From the NCBI GenBank assembly GCA_005889405.1, contig VBFY01000062.1:1-59710 (forward strand): 59,710 nt of DNA, in the 5' to 3' direction. Of this stretch, positions 46,388 to 55,123 are shown in pieces. How positions within the stretch are numbered: the first letter of the stretch is position 1; the number at the start of each line of letters is the position of its first letter. The stretch is from Chloroflexota bacterium (GTDB lineage Bacteria > Chloroflexota > Limnocylindria > P2-11E). Below the pieces are notes generated by a model. It was not told the origin of the DNA. It saw nothing but the letters and a program-made list of their open reading frames with translations, and did no database searches. The position numbers were made by a program, and so were the translations under genes.

Positions 46388-48298
46388 TTAGGAGGCGGCG
46401 ACCATGCGCGAAGCCGTGCGCCGCGCGAGCGCCATGACGGTGAGCATCGGGTTGACGCCGGACGCATTCGGGAACGCGCTCGCATCCGTGATGTAGAGAC
46501 CGCGTACGCCGTACACCTGTCCATCCGGATCCGCGACCGAGGTCGCGGGATCGACCCCGATCCGGCAGCTCGACATCTGATGCGCCGAGAAGAGCGTCAC
46601 GCGGTTCGGCGCGACGCCGCGCCGCTCGATCTCCGCGACGAACGGCTCGATCGGGCCACCGGCGTGCTGGAGCGGTGGCGTGTGCAGCGTGAACACGCTG
46701 CGCGCCCCGGCCGCCGCGTGGATGCGGGCACATTCGCTCATGCCGTGCGTCAGACGGCGGCGGTCGTGGAACCCGCATGAGTAGTCGACCAGAGGCTCGC
46801 CATCACGGTCGACGCGCACGCGACCTTCGGTCTCATCACGCGCGATCGCGATGAACGGCGCGATGTTGCGGGCCTGCGCGGTGCGCGTGCGGTGCGCCTC
46901 GCTTCCCCACCACGGGAACGACGCCGCGAGGACGCCGGGATACGCCTGCGGTATCTCGATCCGGAATCCGTAGCCGCTGTCTTCCTCAGCGAATTCGTCA
47001 CCCAGCACCGACTGCGGAACGCCCGACCACACCCCGCCCAGGTCCTCGTCGTACGCACCGGCGGTGACCGCGACGGGATGGAGGTGGAAGTGCCGACCCG
47101 CCTGCGCCGTCGCGATACCCGAACGAAGCAGCAGCGCGGGCGAGAAGATCGCGCCACCCGCGAGCGCGACAAGCGGCGCGCGCACTCGCAGCTCGCCGCC
47201 CGCGACGCGCGCAACGACGCCGCTGACGCGGCCACCCTGCGTCTCGATGCGCCGCGCCTCGGTGCTGTGCAGGATCTCGGCACCGCGCGCGGACGCGTCC
47301 GCGAGATACGTCCGGAGCGTCGAGCGTTTCGCGCCGCGCCGGCAGCCGAGGGTGCAGTGCCCGCACGCCGGGACCGCCGTCGGGTCGGTGACGCAGCCGC
47401 GAACGTTGCGCGCGATCGTGACGCTCGCGAGACCGAGCACCCGGAGTCCTCGCTCGAGGACCGCGTTCGGCCCGTTGCGCGAGCTCTCGTCGGTGTTCAC
47501 GTCGATCCGCTCGGAGACCGCGTCGTAGTGCTCGTCGAGGTCGTCGATCCCCGCCTCGTGCCAGTCCTGCCGAACCGCCGCGGGGATCCGCAGCGAGGTG
47601 TTCCAGTTCACGATGGTGCCGCCGCCGACGGCGGAGCCCGCGAGCAGCGCGATGGCGCGGTCGCTCGTCGCGGCGATGCCGCGGTCGACGAAAAGCGCTG
47701 CGTAGCCGGCGAGCTCACGGCTGTCGAAATCCGGCTCCGTTCGCAGCGGCGCTCGCTCGAGCACGACGACCCGCTTGCCCGCAGCGGCGAGCTCCGCTGC
47801 GACGACGCCACCACCCGCGCCGGACCCGATGACGCAGACGTCCGCTTCGATCGTTTCGCCGGCTACGCCTCGCCGCGCACGCAGCGGCACCGCGTCGGCT
47901 GGACGATCGAGTGGTGGACGCACATAGCCGGCGAGCGCCGCGTACGGCGAGCCGTCCTGCCCGTACGTGTAGAGCATCACGAGCCGCTTCATCACCTGGA
48001 ACGCTCGACGCTTCAACGACAGCGGACTCGCGGCCCACCGCTTCAGATAGTCCTCACGAGCCGCCTGGCCGAGCGTCGTGAAGCGCACCGCGCGACCGGT
48101 GAGCGCGACATTCAGGATGGGCGACTCGATCGTGTCGAGGAGCTGATCGAGCTCCGCGACGAGCGCCGGCCGTGCGAGTGCGACGACCTCGGCGCGCAGC
48201 ATGCGATGGACCCCGAGATGGCTCGCGCTGGGGAGATCCCCGTCACCGGGGACGAAGGCGTCGCAGAGAGCGGCGAGGGCGCGGTCGCGATCGGTCAT
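46388..48298 (-). CDS. GMC oxidoreductase, long-chain alcohol oxidase type
   Basis: 636 residues. A helical N-terminal extension (about 1-135) resembles the gluconate-dehydrogenase subunit-3-like region of fatty alcohol oxidases; the FAD motif VIGSGAGGGVVAAELAAAGKRVVVLE follows at about 152. CGHCTLGCRRGAKRSTLRTYL is characteristic of the FAO branch, and the C-terminus carries the GMC catalytic region FSAHQMSSCRIGVDP and the FAD-closing DASAFPNASGVNPMLTVMALA. Likely oxidises a hydrophobic or sugar-derived alcohol. No signal peptide. Begins 14 bases after the stop of the CvpA gene. Confidence 0.9.
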   Translation of the reverse strand: MTDRDRALAALCDAFVPGDGDLPSASHLGVHRMLRAEVVALARPALVAELDQLLDTIESPILNVALTGRAVRFTTLGQAAREDYLKRWAASPLSLKRRAFQVMKRLVMLYTYGQDGSPYAALAGYVRPPLDRPADAVPLRARRGVAGETIEADVCVIGSGAGGGVVAAELAAAGKRVVVLERAPLRTEPDFDSRELAGYAALFVDRGIAATSDRAIALLAGSAVGGGTIVNWNTSLRIPAAVRQDWHEAGIDDLDEHYDAVSERIDVNTDESSRNGPNAVLERGLRVLGLASVTIARNVRGCVTDPTAVPACGHCTLGCRRGAKRSTLRTYLADASARGAEILHSTEARRIETQGGRVSGVVARVAGGELRVRAPLVALAGGAIFSPALLLRSGIATAQAGRHFHLHPVAVTAGAYDEDLGGVWSGVPQSVLGDEFAEEDSGYGFRIEIPQAYPGVLAASFPWWGSEAHRTRTAQARNIAPFIAIARDETEGRVRVDRDGEPLVDYSCGFHDRRRLTHGMSECARIHAAAGARSVFTLHTPPLQHAGGPIEPFVAEIERRGVAPNRVTLFSAHQMSSCRIGVDPATSVADPDGQVYGVRGLYITDASAFPNASGVNPMLTVMALARRTASRMVAAS

Positions 48299-48311
48299 CG
48301 CGCTGCGGAGG

Positions 48312-48971
48312 TTAGTGGGTCGGAAGCTCCGCGTGCCGTCCGATGAAGGGAAGCGACTCTCCGAGAACGAGGAACACCGGCACGATGCGGCTCTGAAGCA
48401 GCTCGGGCCGGACGGTCTGCTCGTAGAACGCGAGCGACGCGTCGAACTTCGCGAGCTGATCCGCGGCGACCGGTGAGCTCGTGGCCGCCGTCGCCATCGC
48501 CTTCAGGACCCCCGGGTCCGCGAACAATCCGAGCGACGGATTCGCGGCGGCGAGCGCCTGCACCGCCGCGATGTCCTGCACGTCGATCGTCGCCTTGCCA
48601 TGGAGCGGCGAGAGCCAACCGTCGAGCGCGAGCGTCCCGAGAACCGCGACGTACACGGCCACCGCGGCCGTCACCGTGCCGAGCGGGATGCCGATGATCT
48701 GATCGAACCGCCGCAGCGCGGGGACCTTGTAGACCAGGCCCACGAGGACGCCACCGACGCGGCCGAGGATCGTGCCGCCGAGGAAGAGCGCGACCGCGCC
48801 GAGTCCGAGGCCCGCGGTGCCGCTCGGGACGATGCCGTTCAGCGGACCCGCGTACAGCGCGGCGATCGAGAGCAACGCACCACCCAGCGCGATGAGGGGG
48901 AGAACGAAACCCTTACGCCAGCCGGCGATCGCGCCGAACACGAGCGCGCCGACGATCACGAGGTCTGCCAT
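48312..48971 (-). CDS. CvpA-family membrane protein
   Basis: 219 residues with four predicted TM helices in the first 115 residues (VIVGALVFGAIAGWRKG, GGALLSIAALYAG, LGLGAVALFLGGTILG, VTAAVAVYVAVLGTLAL) and a soluble helical C-terminal part (FDASLAFYEQTVRPELL). The RKGF motif after helix 1 is typical of CvpA/colicin V production proteins. Role in general physiology unclear. ATG 48971 has TAGACT (48980-48985) eight bases before it. Divergent from the LLM gene with 33 bases between starts. Confidence 0.88.
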   Translation of the reverse strand: MADLVIVGALVFGAIAGWRKGFVLPLIALGGALLSIAALYAGPLNGIVPSGTAGLGLGAVALFLGGTILGRVGGVLVGLVYKVPALRRFDQIIGIPLGTVTAAVAVYVAVLGTLALDGWLSPLHGKATIDVQDIAAVQALAAANPSLGLFADPGVLKAMATAATSSPVAADQLAKFDASLAFYEQTVRPELLQSRIVPVFLVLGESLPFIGRHAELPTH

Positions 48972-49004
48972 GCGCCGCGAGTCTACGTGTCAGCATGCGC
49001 GCGG

Positions 49005-50012
49005 ATGTCTCGGATCGGGATCGCGCTGAGCGCCGTGCACGACCGCCCCTTCGCGGAGGTCGTCGCCTTCGCGAGTGCGGCCGAGCAGTCCGGTTACGAG
49101 ACGTTGTTCGTCCCTGAGGCGTGGGGTCGCGACGCCTTCGTAACGCTCGGCGCGCTCGCGCGCGTAACGGAGCGCATCGGCCTCGGCACCGGGATCGTCA
49201 ACGTATACAGCCGCACACCAGCGCTGCTCGCGATGGCGGCGCTCACGCTCGATGAGATCTCGGGCGGGCGCGCGACGCTCGGCCTCGGTACGTCGGGACA
49301 GCGCGTGGTCGAGGGCTGGCACGGCGTGCCGATGGCGCGACCGCTGCGCCGGCTGCGCGAGACGACCGAAGCGGTGCGCGCGATCGTGAGTGGATCGCGT
49401 CGCGGCTACACCGGCGAGACGCTGCGCATCGCGCCCGGTTTCGCGGTCGCGCTCGCACGGCCGCGCGACCGCATCCCCATCTATCACGCGAGCCTCACGC
49501 CGCGCGGGATACGACAGTGCGCGGAAGTGGCCGACGGATGGCTGCCGTACTTCGTGAGTCCGGAGACGCTGCGCGCCGACCTCGTCGCGATCGAGGAGAC
49601 GCTGCGCGGGGTCGGCCGCGAGCGCGCGTCGTTCACGGTCGCGCCCTTCCTTCCCGTCATCGTGAGCGATGACGACGCGGCGGCACGCGCGGTGCTCAGG
49701 CGACATCTCGCTTTCTACATCGGCGGCATGGGCCGTTTCTACCGCGAGACCGTCGCGCGTCACGGATTCGGCGACCGCGCGGCCGAGATCCTGCGTCTCT
49801 GGGAGGCGCGTCAGCGCGATGCGGCTGCCGACGCGGTCACCGACAAGCTGCTCGACGCGTTTGCGATCGTCGGCGACGCGCGACGTTGCCGCGCGCGACT
49901 CGACGACTACCGCGCGGCCGGCGCGGACCTACCGATCCTCGCGTTGCCCGGTGACGTTGCGCTCGCGGATGCCGAGCGCACCGTACGCGCGCTCGGCGCG
50001 ACGGCGCGCTAG
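49005..50012 (+). CDS. LLM-class flavin- or F420-dependent oxidoreductase
   Basis: 335 residues with a TIM-barrel luciferase-like sequence: GYETLFVPEAWGRDAFVTLGALARVTERIGLGTGIVNVYSRTPALLAM (landmarks VPEAWGRDAF, GLGTGIVN), LDEISGGRATLGLGTSGQ and IYHASLTPRGIRQCAEVADGWLP. The cofactor (FMN or F420) is not decided by sequence; GLGTG-type loops occur in F420-dependent members. Substrate unknown. The stop overlaps the convergent DUF1761 gene by 4 bases. Confidence 0.92.
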   Translation: MSRIGIALSAVHDRPFAEVVAFASAAEQSGYETLFVPEAWGRDAFVTLGALARVTERIGLGTGIVNVYSRTPALLAMAALTLDEISGGRATLGLGTSGQRVVEGWHGVPMARPLRRLRETTEAVRAIVSGSRRGYTGETLRIAPGFAVALARPRDRIPIYHASLTPRGIRQCAEVADGWLPYFVSPETLRADLVAIEETLRGVGRERASFTVAPFLPVIVSDDDAAARAVLRRHLAFYIGGMGRFYRETVARHGFGDRAAEILRLWEARQRDAAADAVTDKLLDAFAIVGDARRCRARLDDYRAAGADLPILALPGDVALADAERTVRALGATAR

Positions 50013-50413
50013 CGCCAGGCCGCGACGATCGCGGCCATGATCATCTGGCCGATCAGCCCATGGGCGGCATCGATGGCGAAGAGGCTCCACGGCCGCTTCG
50101 TGATCACGGTGTTCGCCGCGAAGGCGGCACCGAAGAATCCGACACCGACGAGCGCCCCGAGGACGAGGCCGTCGGAGAGCGTCGATGCGCCGAGCGAGCG
50201 CGCGAGGACGGCAAGCGTCCAGGCGTTGATGAATGCCGCCAGGATCGAGACGACGAACTCCGGGCCGGGCCGCAGCGGCTCGTTGGGTCGGCCGATGAGC
50301 GCCATCCAGCGCGCGCCGAACACCTGGGGCAGGAAGAACACGAAGCCGAAGACCATCACCGCGATGGTCGCGACGATGACGGCGATGTAGTTGACGCCAA
50401 GATCCAAAGACAC
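50009..50413 (-). CDS. DUF1761 membrane protein
   Basis: 134 residues, four hydrophobic helices, starting at GTG 50413 with GGGAGGG upstream. NYIAVIVATIAVMVFGFVFFLPQVFGARWMALIG and the C-terminal FAIDAAHGLIGQMIMAAIVAAW match the DUF1761 family of four-helix membrane proteins of unknown function. It lies downstream of the coiled-coil gene on the same strand, separated by a hairpin. Confidence 0.85.
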   Translation of the reverse strand: MSLDLGVNYIAVIVATIAVMVFGFVFFLPQVFGARWMALIGRPNEPLRPGPEFVVSILAAFINAWTLAVLARSLGASTLSDGLVLGALVGVGFFGAAFAANTVITKRPWSLFAIDAAHGLIGQMIMAAIVAAWR

Positions 50414-50425
50414 GCTTCCCTCCCA

Positions 50426-50443
50426 CGTCGCAGGTATGCGACG
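50426..50443. terminator. Small hairpin between coiled-coil and DUF1761 genes
   Basis: CGTCGC (50426-50431) and GCGACG (50438-50443) with a 6-base loop, directly upstream of the DUF1761 ribosome site. Possible attenuator or 3' end of the coiled-coil transcript; no T run. Confidence 0.3.
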
Positions 50444-50468
50444 GGCGGGATGCTATGCCTGCGCGAAG

Positions 50469-51305
50469 CTAGGAGCCGGCCAGCGACTTCTTCGAGAGCG
50501 TTTCGTCGAGCAGCGCAGCGACGCGCTGCCGCGCGAGCTGTTCCGCTTCGTCCCACCACTGCACCAGACGCTGCTCCTGCTCTTTTTGGCGTTCGCCAAG
50601 CTGGAATTCGAATTCCTTGAGCTGACCCAGAAGACGGTCGCTGAAGCGCTGCTCCTCGGACGCGAGCTCGGCCTCGATCCGCTGGCGCTCAGACCGGCGC
50701 CAGGTCTCGAGACGCTCGGCCTCCTCGCGGCGCCGCCCTTCGAACTCGGCGTGCAACCTCACCTCGGCCGCCTCGTAGCGCCGCCTCGTCTCCACCAGCT
50801 CCACCGTGAGCGCGCGGTTGAGACGCTCGGCCAGATTCTGCGGCTGCTCGGCCGACCACAGTCGGTCTGATTCCGCACGCCGGCGTGCCATCGCTTCGCG
50901 CTCGAGGCGAAGCTCCTCGCCCAAGCGCCGCTCGGCTTCCGCGCGTTGAAGCTCCATCGACTGCATGAGCTCGGCCCTTCGTGTGCGCATCTCCGCATCG
51001 AGGCGCTCGAATGCCTCCGTCCGACGACGTGCGAGCTCGGAGGCGAGAGCGCCGGCGGTCGCATCGATGACCTCGACCGGCGTCTCCTCGGTCACCGAGT
51101 GCGGCAGCGGCTCGGGATCGAGATCCTGAGCGGTCGCGCGCGGCGGTTGGCTCGCCGCGTTCGTGACACCGCCTTCTTCATTCCACACGAGCTCGCCACG
51201 CGCCGGCACCGGATCCGGCCCGCGCCGGATGAGTGATGTGCGCGGATGCGAGCCCTGCGAAGGCGTTTCGTTGTCCATCCCCGACCCCCCGTCAGTTCCT
51301 GTCAT
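50469..51305 (-). CDS. Long coiled-coil protein beside bactofilin
   Basis: 278 residues. The first 85 are polar and disordered-looking (RTSLIRRGPDPVPARGELVWNEEGG); residues about 85-260 are an almost continuous Glu/Arg-rich coiled coil (ELARRRTEAFERLDAEMRTRR onward, with repeated RRxEAERL phrases). No TM, no enzyme motif. Transcribed after the bactofilin gene with a 63-base gap, it may be a cytoskeletal or polar scaffold partner. Family not recognised; an internal ATG at 51278 is an alternative start. Confidence 0.75.
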   Translation of the reverse strand: MTGTDGGSGMDNETPSQGSHPRTSLIRRGPDPVPARGELVWNEEGGVTNAASQPPRATAQDLDPEPLPHSVTEETPVEVIDATAGALASELARRRTEAFERLDAEMRTRRAELMQSMELQRAEAERRLGEELRLEREAMARRRAESDRLWSAEQPQNLAERLNRALTVELVETRRRYEAAEVRLHAEFEGRRREEAERLETWRRSERQRIEAELASEEQRFSDRLLGQLKEFEFQLGERQKEQEQRLVQWWDEAEQLARQRVAALLDETLSKKSLAGS

Positions 51306-51368
51306 AGGTGTACCGCCCGCATGTCATCCGGCGCATCACCTCGGCGGGGGTTCGAGACCTGACTGTGA

Positions 51369-51866
51369 CTACTCGACCGGGTGGTCGCCCTCGTCACTGT
51401 GACCGTTCTCCTGCGCCGACGGGCCGCTCGGCACGAGCTCGCGTCCGTAGGCGAGGTTTTTGCCCTTCTTGTGACGCTCACGGCGGTCGCCCGCGGCGAC
51501 CGTGACCAGGTTCCGCGCACCGCTCGTCATCCGCGTGTTGCCCTCGAAGACGGCGCCCTTGTCGATCACGAGCGAGGGTGCGTAGATGTCGGCCTCGACG
51601 TGCGCTGTCGCGCGCAGGACGATCGATTCGCTGGCGTTGATGTTCCCGGTGCTGTTTCCCCTGATCTCGACCGAGCCGCAGTTGATGGTGGCCGATACGT
51701 GCGCTCCCTCGCCGATGACCAGGAGGTCGGTGGTCGTGATCTCGCCCGTGAACGTGCCATCGATCCGGACCTGACCCTCGAAGTGCAGCTTGCCCTCGAA
51801 GACCGACCCGGCGCCAAGCATCGCGTTCAGCGACGCGGTCGAACCTACTTGCCCAAGATCACGCAT
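51369..51866 (-). CDS. Bactofilin (polymer-forming cytoskeletal protein)
   Basis: 165 residues. The central right-handed beta-helix is evident in the regular GSVFEGKLHFEGQVRIDGTFTGEI, LLVIGEGAHVSATINCGSVEIRGNSTGNI and VLRATAHVEADIYAPSLVIDKGAVFEG turns. Short disordered tails flank it; the C-terminal tail is charged (DRRERHKKGKNL, then acidic). It should form nucleotide-independent filaments at the inner membrane. ATG 51866 has AGGAGGT five bases upstream, one of the best ribosome sites in the window, implying high expression. Confidence 0.95.
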   Translation of the reverse strand: MRDLGQVGSTASLNAMLGAGSVFEGKLHFEGQVRIDGTFTGEITTTDLLVIGEGAHVSATINCGSVEIRGNSTGNINASESIVLRATAHVEADIYAPSLVIDKGAVFEGNTRMTSGARNLVTVAAGDRRERHKKGKNLAYGRELVPSGPSAQENGHSDEGDHPVE

Positions 51867-51924
51867 GGATACCTCCTGTCGCGCTTACGAAGAACGCTCC
51901 AGGGTCACGGGCGCTACGGGCTGC

Positions 51925-52422
51925 CTAGGCCTTTTGGCCCGGCGTGCGACCGTCGCGCAGGAGCTTCGCGTAGATCCCCGGCGTCGAACCCGCGATCGGT
52001 ACCGCGCCGACAGCCTTGGCGTAGAAGTCCGCGGGCCCGACGCCGCCGATGATCGCGTAGGCGTAGCCCTCCGCGGCCATGGCGTGGAGCGCGACAAGGA
52101 GGAGGGTCGTCCCGATCCCCTGTCTTCGCTCGCGCTCGAGCACGCCGGTCGGCCCGAAGAAGGCCTTCGCGGTCGTGTCGTAGCAGGCGAAGCCGAGGAT
52201 CTCCTGGCCGCGCTGCGCTCGGAAGCACGTGATCGGCAGCCGGCCGAAGCCGACCTCGCACTCGCTCGCCCAGCCCTCGCCGAAATGCTCGCGCACCCAG
52301 GACACCACGACGTGCCGCTCCGGCGCGAGGGCGCGACGCACGTCGACGCCGACGCCACCGAGCGCTACGACGCGGGACGCCACGTCGGGAAGGTCATACA
52401 GACGGACGAGCATGTCGTGCAT
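51925..52422 (-). CDS. GNAT-family N-acetyltransferase
   Basis: 165 residues. N-terminal RLYDLPDVASRVVALGGVGVDVRRALAPERHVVVSWVREHF, then GNAT strands with the acetyl-CoA loop LERERRQGIGTTLLLVALHAMAAEGYAYAII and the C-terminal DFYAKAVGAVPIAGSTPGIY. Acceptor unknown. Start uncertain: ATG 52422 or 52413, or a GTG at 52461 that overlaps the glycosylase stop by 14 bases. Probably in one transcript with the glycosylase. Confidence 0.85.
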   Translation of the reverse strand: MHDMLVRLYDLPDVASRVVALGGVGVDVRRALAPERHVVVSWVREHFGEGWASECEVGFGRLPITCFRAQRGQEILGFACYDTTAKAFFGPTGVLERERRQGIGTTLLLVALHAMAAEGYAYAIIGGVGPADFYAKAVGAVPIAGSTPGIYAKLLRDGRTPGQKA

Positions 52423-52447
52423 CGGTGCGCCGTGCGGTGAGTTCGCC

Positions 52448-53110
52448 CTAGCTCCGTCCACGCTCGCTCAGATAGTGATGCCACAGGAGCCGCGCCGCGA
52501 CCGCGCGGTGCGGCCGCCACGCGCGAGCGCGCCGCGCGAGCGCATCTGGCGACGGTCTCGCTCTGAGCTTCCAGAGGTCGCGGACCGCCTCCATCAGCGC
52601 GAGGTCGGCAGCGGGGAACACGTCCGCGCGGCGCAGCGCGAAGAGGAGATAGCACTGAGCGGTCCACGGCCCGACGCCGCGCAGGGCATCGAGAGCGGCA
52701 TCGGCGTCGACATCGGACAGCGTGCCGAGCGCGTCGAGATCGACCGCCTTCTCCTCGAGCTGCGTCGCGAGCGCGGCGAGATACGAGGACTTCTGTCGCG
52801 TGACGCCGATCGCGCGAAGCCCCGCTTCACCCAGGCGCGAGACGTTCGCCGGCGTCACCGTCCCGGTCGCATTCGCGATGCGCGCATACATCGCGCGTCC
52901 CTGCGCGAGCGAGACCTGCTGCTCCAGCATCAGCAACACCAGCGTTTGGAAGCCCGGCTCGCGTGGCCACAGCGGCGGCGAGCCGTGTCGCTTCACGATC
53001 TGTGCGAAGCGCGGCTCGGCGCGGGCGAGCCCGTGTACGGCTCGGGCCAGTGTGGGCTCGTCCAGGGGGACCGATGTAGCGATCGCACGCCGCGCTCCGC
53101 GCAGCGTCAA
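52448..53110 (-). CDS. DNA-3-methyladenine glycosylase II-like (HhH-GPD)
   Basis: 220 residues of the AlkA-type helix-hairpin-helix superfamily: LEQQVSLAQGRAMYARI, hairpin motif LRGVGPWTAQCYLLFAL and catalytic Asp in ADVFPAADLALMEAV. It excises alkylated purines in base-excision repair. The AlkA N-terminal beta domain is missing, as in short MagIII/AfAlkA-like relatives. The start is a TTG at 53110 overlapping the DUF1003 stop (TTGA). Confidence 0.9.
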   Translation of the reverse strand: MTLRGARRAIATSVPLDEPTLARAVHGLARAEPRFAQIVKRHGSPPLWPREPGFQTLVLLMLEQQVSLAQGRAMYARIANATGTVTPANVSRLGEAGLRAIGVTRQKSSYLAALATQLEEKAVDLDALGTLSDVDADAALDALRGVGPWTAQCYLLFALRRADVFPAADLALMEAVRDLWKLRARPSPDALARRARAWRPHRAVAARLLWHHYLSERGRS

Positions 53111-53583
53111 ATTGCCTTCTGCTTCAGGAGATCGAGGATCTCGTTCTGGCCGTGCAGGATGTCGATCTGCAGCTTCGACAGCTCGTGCAGCGCGGTGAGC
53201 GTCTCATGGTCGGCCTCGGCGCGGGCGTCCTGTGCTTTCGAGATCACGCTCTGCCCGACGAGGATGATGGGCAGCAGCACGAGCTGAAGGAAGTTCGACG
53301 AGAGCCAGTTGACGAGGACCGTCGGAGAACCCTGTGCGAGCGCCGCGGGTAGCGCGACGAGCGCGATGAGCGTGAAGGCATACGCGCAGTACATCGTTCC
53401 GACGACCTTCGTGACCAACACGGCCACCGCGGCGTTGAAGCCGCCGATCGCAGTGGTTCCGTGCACCTGCCGCTGGATCTCGACGTTCCCGATGTGCCGC
53501 GGGATGAATAGCAGCGGCGTCTTTCTCGCTTCGTCCATCGCGCGTTTGTGGGCTGGTGTTTCGGTCGACCTCTCGGCGCTCAT
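53107..53583 (-). CDS. DUF1003 membrane protein
   Basis: 158 residues from ATG 53583 with GGAGGAG upstream. Two TM helices (TMYCAYAFTLIALVALPAAL; WLSSNFLQLVLLPIILVGQSVI) and a C-terminal coiled segment (LTALHELSKLQIDILHGQNEIL). The second helix plus NFLQLVLLPIILVGQ is the DUF1003 hallmark; these are often annotated as CorA-related or as cyclic-nucleotide-associated membrane proteins, function unknown. Its stop overlaps the glycosylase start. Confidence 0.88.
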   Translation of the reverse strand: MSAERSTETPAHKRAMDEARKTPLLFIPRHIGNVEIQRQVHGTTAIGGFNAAVAVLVTKVVGTMYCAYAFTLIALVALPAALAQGSPTVLVNWLSSNFLQLVLLPIILVGQSVISKAQDARAEADHETLTALHELSKLQIDILHGQNEILDLLKQKAI

Positions 53584-53665
53584 CGCTCTCTCCTCCGGTG
53601 TCGTCACTCCGACCGCTCCACACGAACGGGGATGATTGCGGAAGAGCCTAAGCGCGAGGCCGACG

Positions 53666-54991
53666 CTAAGGCTTCGTCGACACCGTGACCGTGGCGAAGA
53701 TCCCGAGGTCCGGCAGCGGACCGCGACCGTCGATGCGCGGTCGGAGGGGCAGGTTGTACACCCCCACCTCCGCGGATGCGCGCAGATGGATGACGAACCA
53801 ACCGACCTGACCCGGCCCCACGTACGGCGTCGTCTGCACCGCGGCATTGGTGCCGTCCGGAAGCACCAAGGATGCCTGAGCGCCGTCGATCCCCTTGTAC
53901 CAACCGACGGAGCCCGTGTTGCGGAGCGCGACGACCCATTCCAGCGGGCCGTTCGGTCTCGCGGTGGGATACGCCGCCTGCGTTTCGAAGGTAGCGCCGT
54001 ACGCGCTGAGAGGCGGAAGCTCGAAGGTCGCGCGCGTCAACACCGGCGCCGCGGACGGTGCGGGCTGCAGCACCTGGTCGAGCCTCGTGTCGAACTCGCT
54101 CTTGAGATTCGTCGCGAGACTCGCGGCGAGGTCCGGCGGGAACGTCGCGGCAAAGATCGCGATGAGACCCAGGCTGAGGCCACGGAAAAGGACACGACCC
54201 CACCGCACACGAATTGTCGGTCGATGGCCGATCCTCGGCGCCCGAGGCGCACGCTCGGGCCGAACGACCGTCTCGACGCGCGGAGGTGCGACCTGCGGCG
54301 CGCGCCGGACGCGTGGGGCGGGCATCGAAAGACGCGGCAGGGACGGATTCCGCAGCGTCGGTAGGCGAAGGTGGGGCCGGAGGCTTGTCAGGCGCTGCGC
54401 GGCGACGACGCCGCGTTCGAAGACCGAACCGAGCCCGGAGGTATCGACACCCTCGAGAAGAGCACGAGTCTCGAGAACGCCGCGACCCAGAAGAGCCCGG
54501 CCTCCGGCGACCATGGTCTTCAGCTGCGCCTCGTCGAAGTGGACCTCCGCGAGCCTCGAGCGCGCTGATGCGGCGACCTCGGACGCCGACTCCACGAGGA
54601 GCCGCGTATCGATGAGCGCGGGATCGTGCAGGTTGATCACGGTACGCAGACCGTTCAACCCGTGTCCGATCGAAGGATCCTCCGCCTGAGCAACGAGATC
54701 CTCGTACACGATGAATGTCCCGTCGCCGTCATCGTGGATGTCGGCCACGCGCATCACGGTCGGTGGTTGCATCGCGATGCGGCGCGCCTCGGTGACGAAG
54801 AGCTCACGGCTCGCGGGACTCCGATCGCGAAGGAACGCGAGGATGACCACATGGTGACCTGACTCGTCGAACGCACGCCAGACGTCGTTGGTCTCGTCCT
54901 CGCGGTGACGGGCCGTCAAACGGTAGCGACCGGCGACGAGCTGGCCTTCCTGGAGGCTTACCTCGGTGGCAGCCTGCTCTAAATCTGGCAT
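53666..54991 (-). CDS. Membrane protein: protein-kinase N-lobe remnant, TM helix, NBR1-like Ig domain
   Basis: 441 residues. Residues 15-100 read like a Ser/Thr kinase N-lobe (GQLVAGRYRLTARHREDETNDVWRAFD, then EARRIAMQPPTVMRVADIHDDGDGTFIVYEDLV), but the ATP-binding Lys strand is HHVVILAF and no C-lobe (HRD, DFG) follows. A 130-residue helical and Arg/Pro-rich stretch leads to one TM (VLFRGLSLGLIAIFAATF, about 272-290) and an external domain with WVVALRNTGSVGWYKG and GQVGWFVIHLRASAEVGVYNLPL, resembling NBR1-type Ig domains. Topology suggests inside pseudokinase, outside Ig module. Function unknown. Confidence 0.75.
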   Translation of the reverse strand: MPDLEQAATEVSLQEGQLVAGRYRLTARHREDETNDVWRAFDESGHHVVILAFLRDRSPASRELFVTEARRIAMQPPTVMRVADIHDDGDGTFIVYEDLVAQAEDPSIGHGLNGLRTVINLHDPALIDTRLLVESASEVAASARSRLAEVHFDEAQLKTMVAGGRALLGRGVLETRALLEGVDTSGLGSVFERGVVAAQRLTSLRPHLRLPTLRNPSLPRLSMPAPRVRRAPQVAPPRVETVVRPERAPRAPRIGHRPTIRVRWGRVLFRGLSLGLIAIFAATFPPDLAASLATNLKSEFDTRLDQVLQPAPSAAPVLTRATFELPPLSAYGATFETQAAYPTARPNGPLEWVVALRNTGSVGWYKGIDGAQASLVLPDGTNAAVQTTPYVGPGQVGWFVIHLRASAEVGVYNLPLRPRIDGRGPLPDLGIFATVTVSTKP

Positions 54992-55045
54992 TTCCTTGAC
55001 TAACGCCGGACCGCGCGCAACCTCACCGGCACATTCGAACGGGCC

Positions 55046-55059
55046 AGTACCCCGGTACT
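55046..55059. promoter_or_regulatory. AGTACC/GGTACT palindrome in a divergent promoter region
   Basis: AGTACC (55046-55051) and GGTACT (55054-55059) are perfect arms around CC, 65 bases before xylA and 55 before the divergent pseudokinase gene. It resembles the palindrome at 20906-20923. Candidate operator, possibly for xylose control. Confidence 0.4.
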
Positions 55060-55123
55060 AACCGCGACGTCATCCGTTTTCGTGCGGCAGAATCGTCCCG
55101 CGCGGCGGTGCGGGAGGATCGAA

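Noticed and set aside
46892-48346. 484-codon open frame opposite the GMC oxidoreductase
   Set aside because: Antisense shadow; the minus-strand frame has FAD and catalytic motifs.
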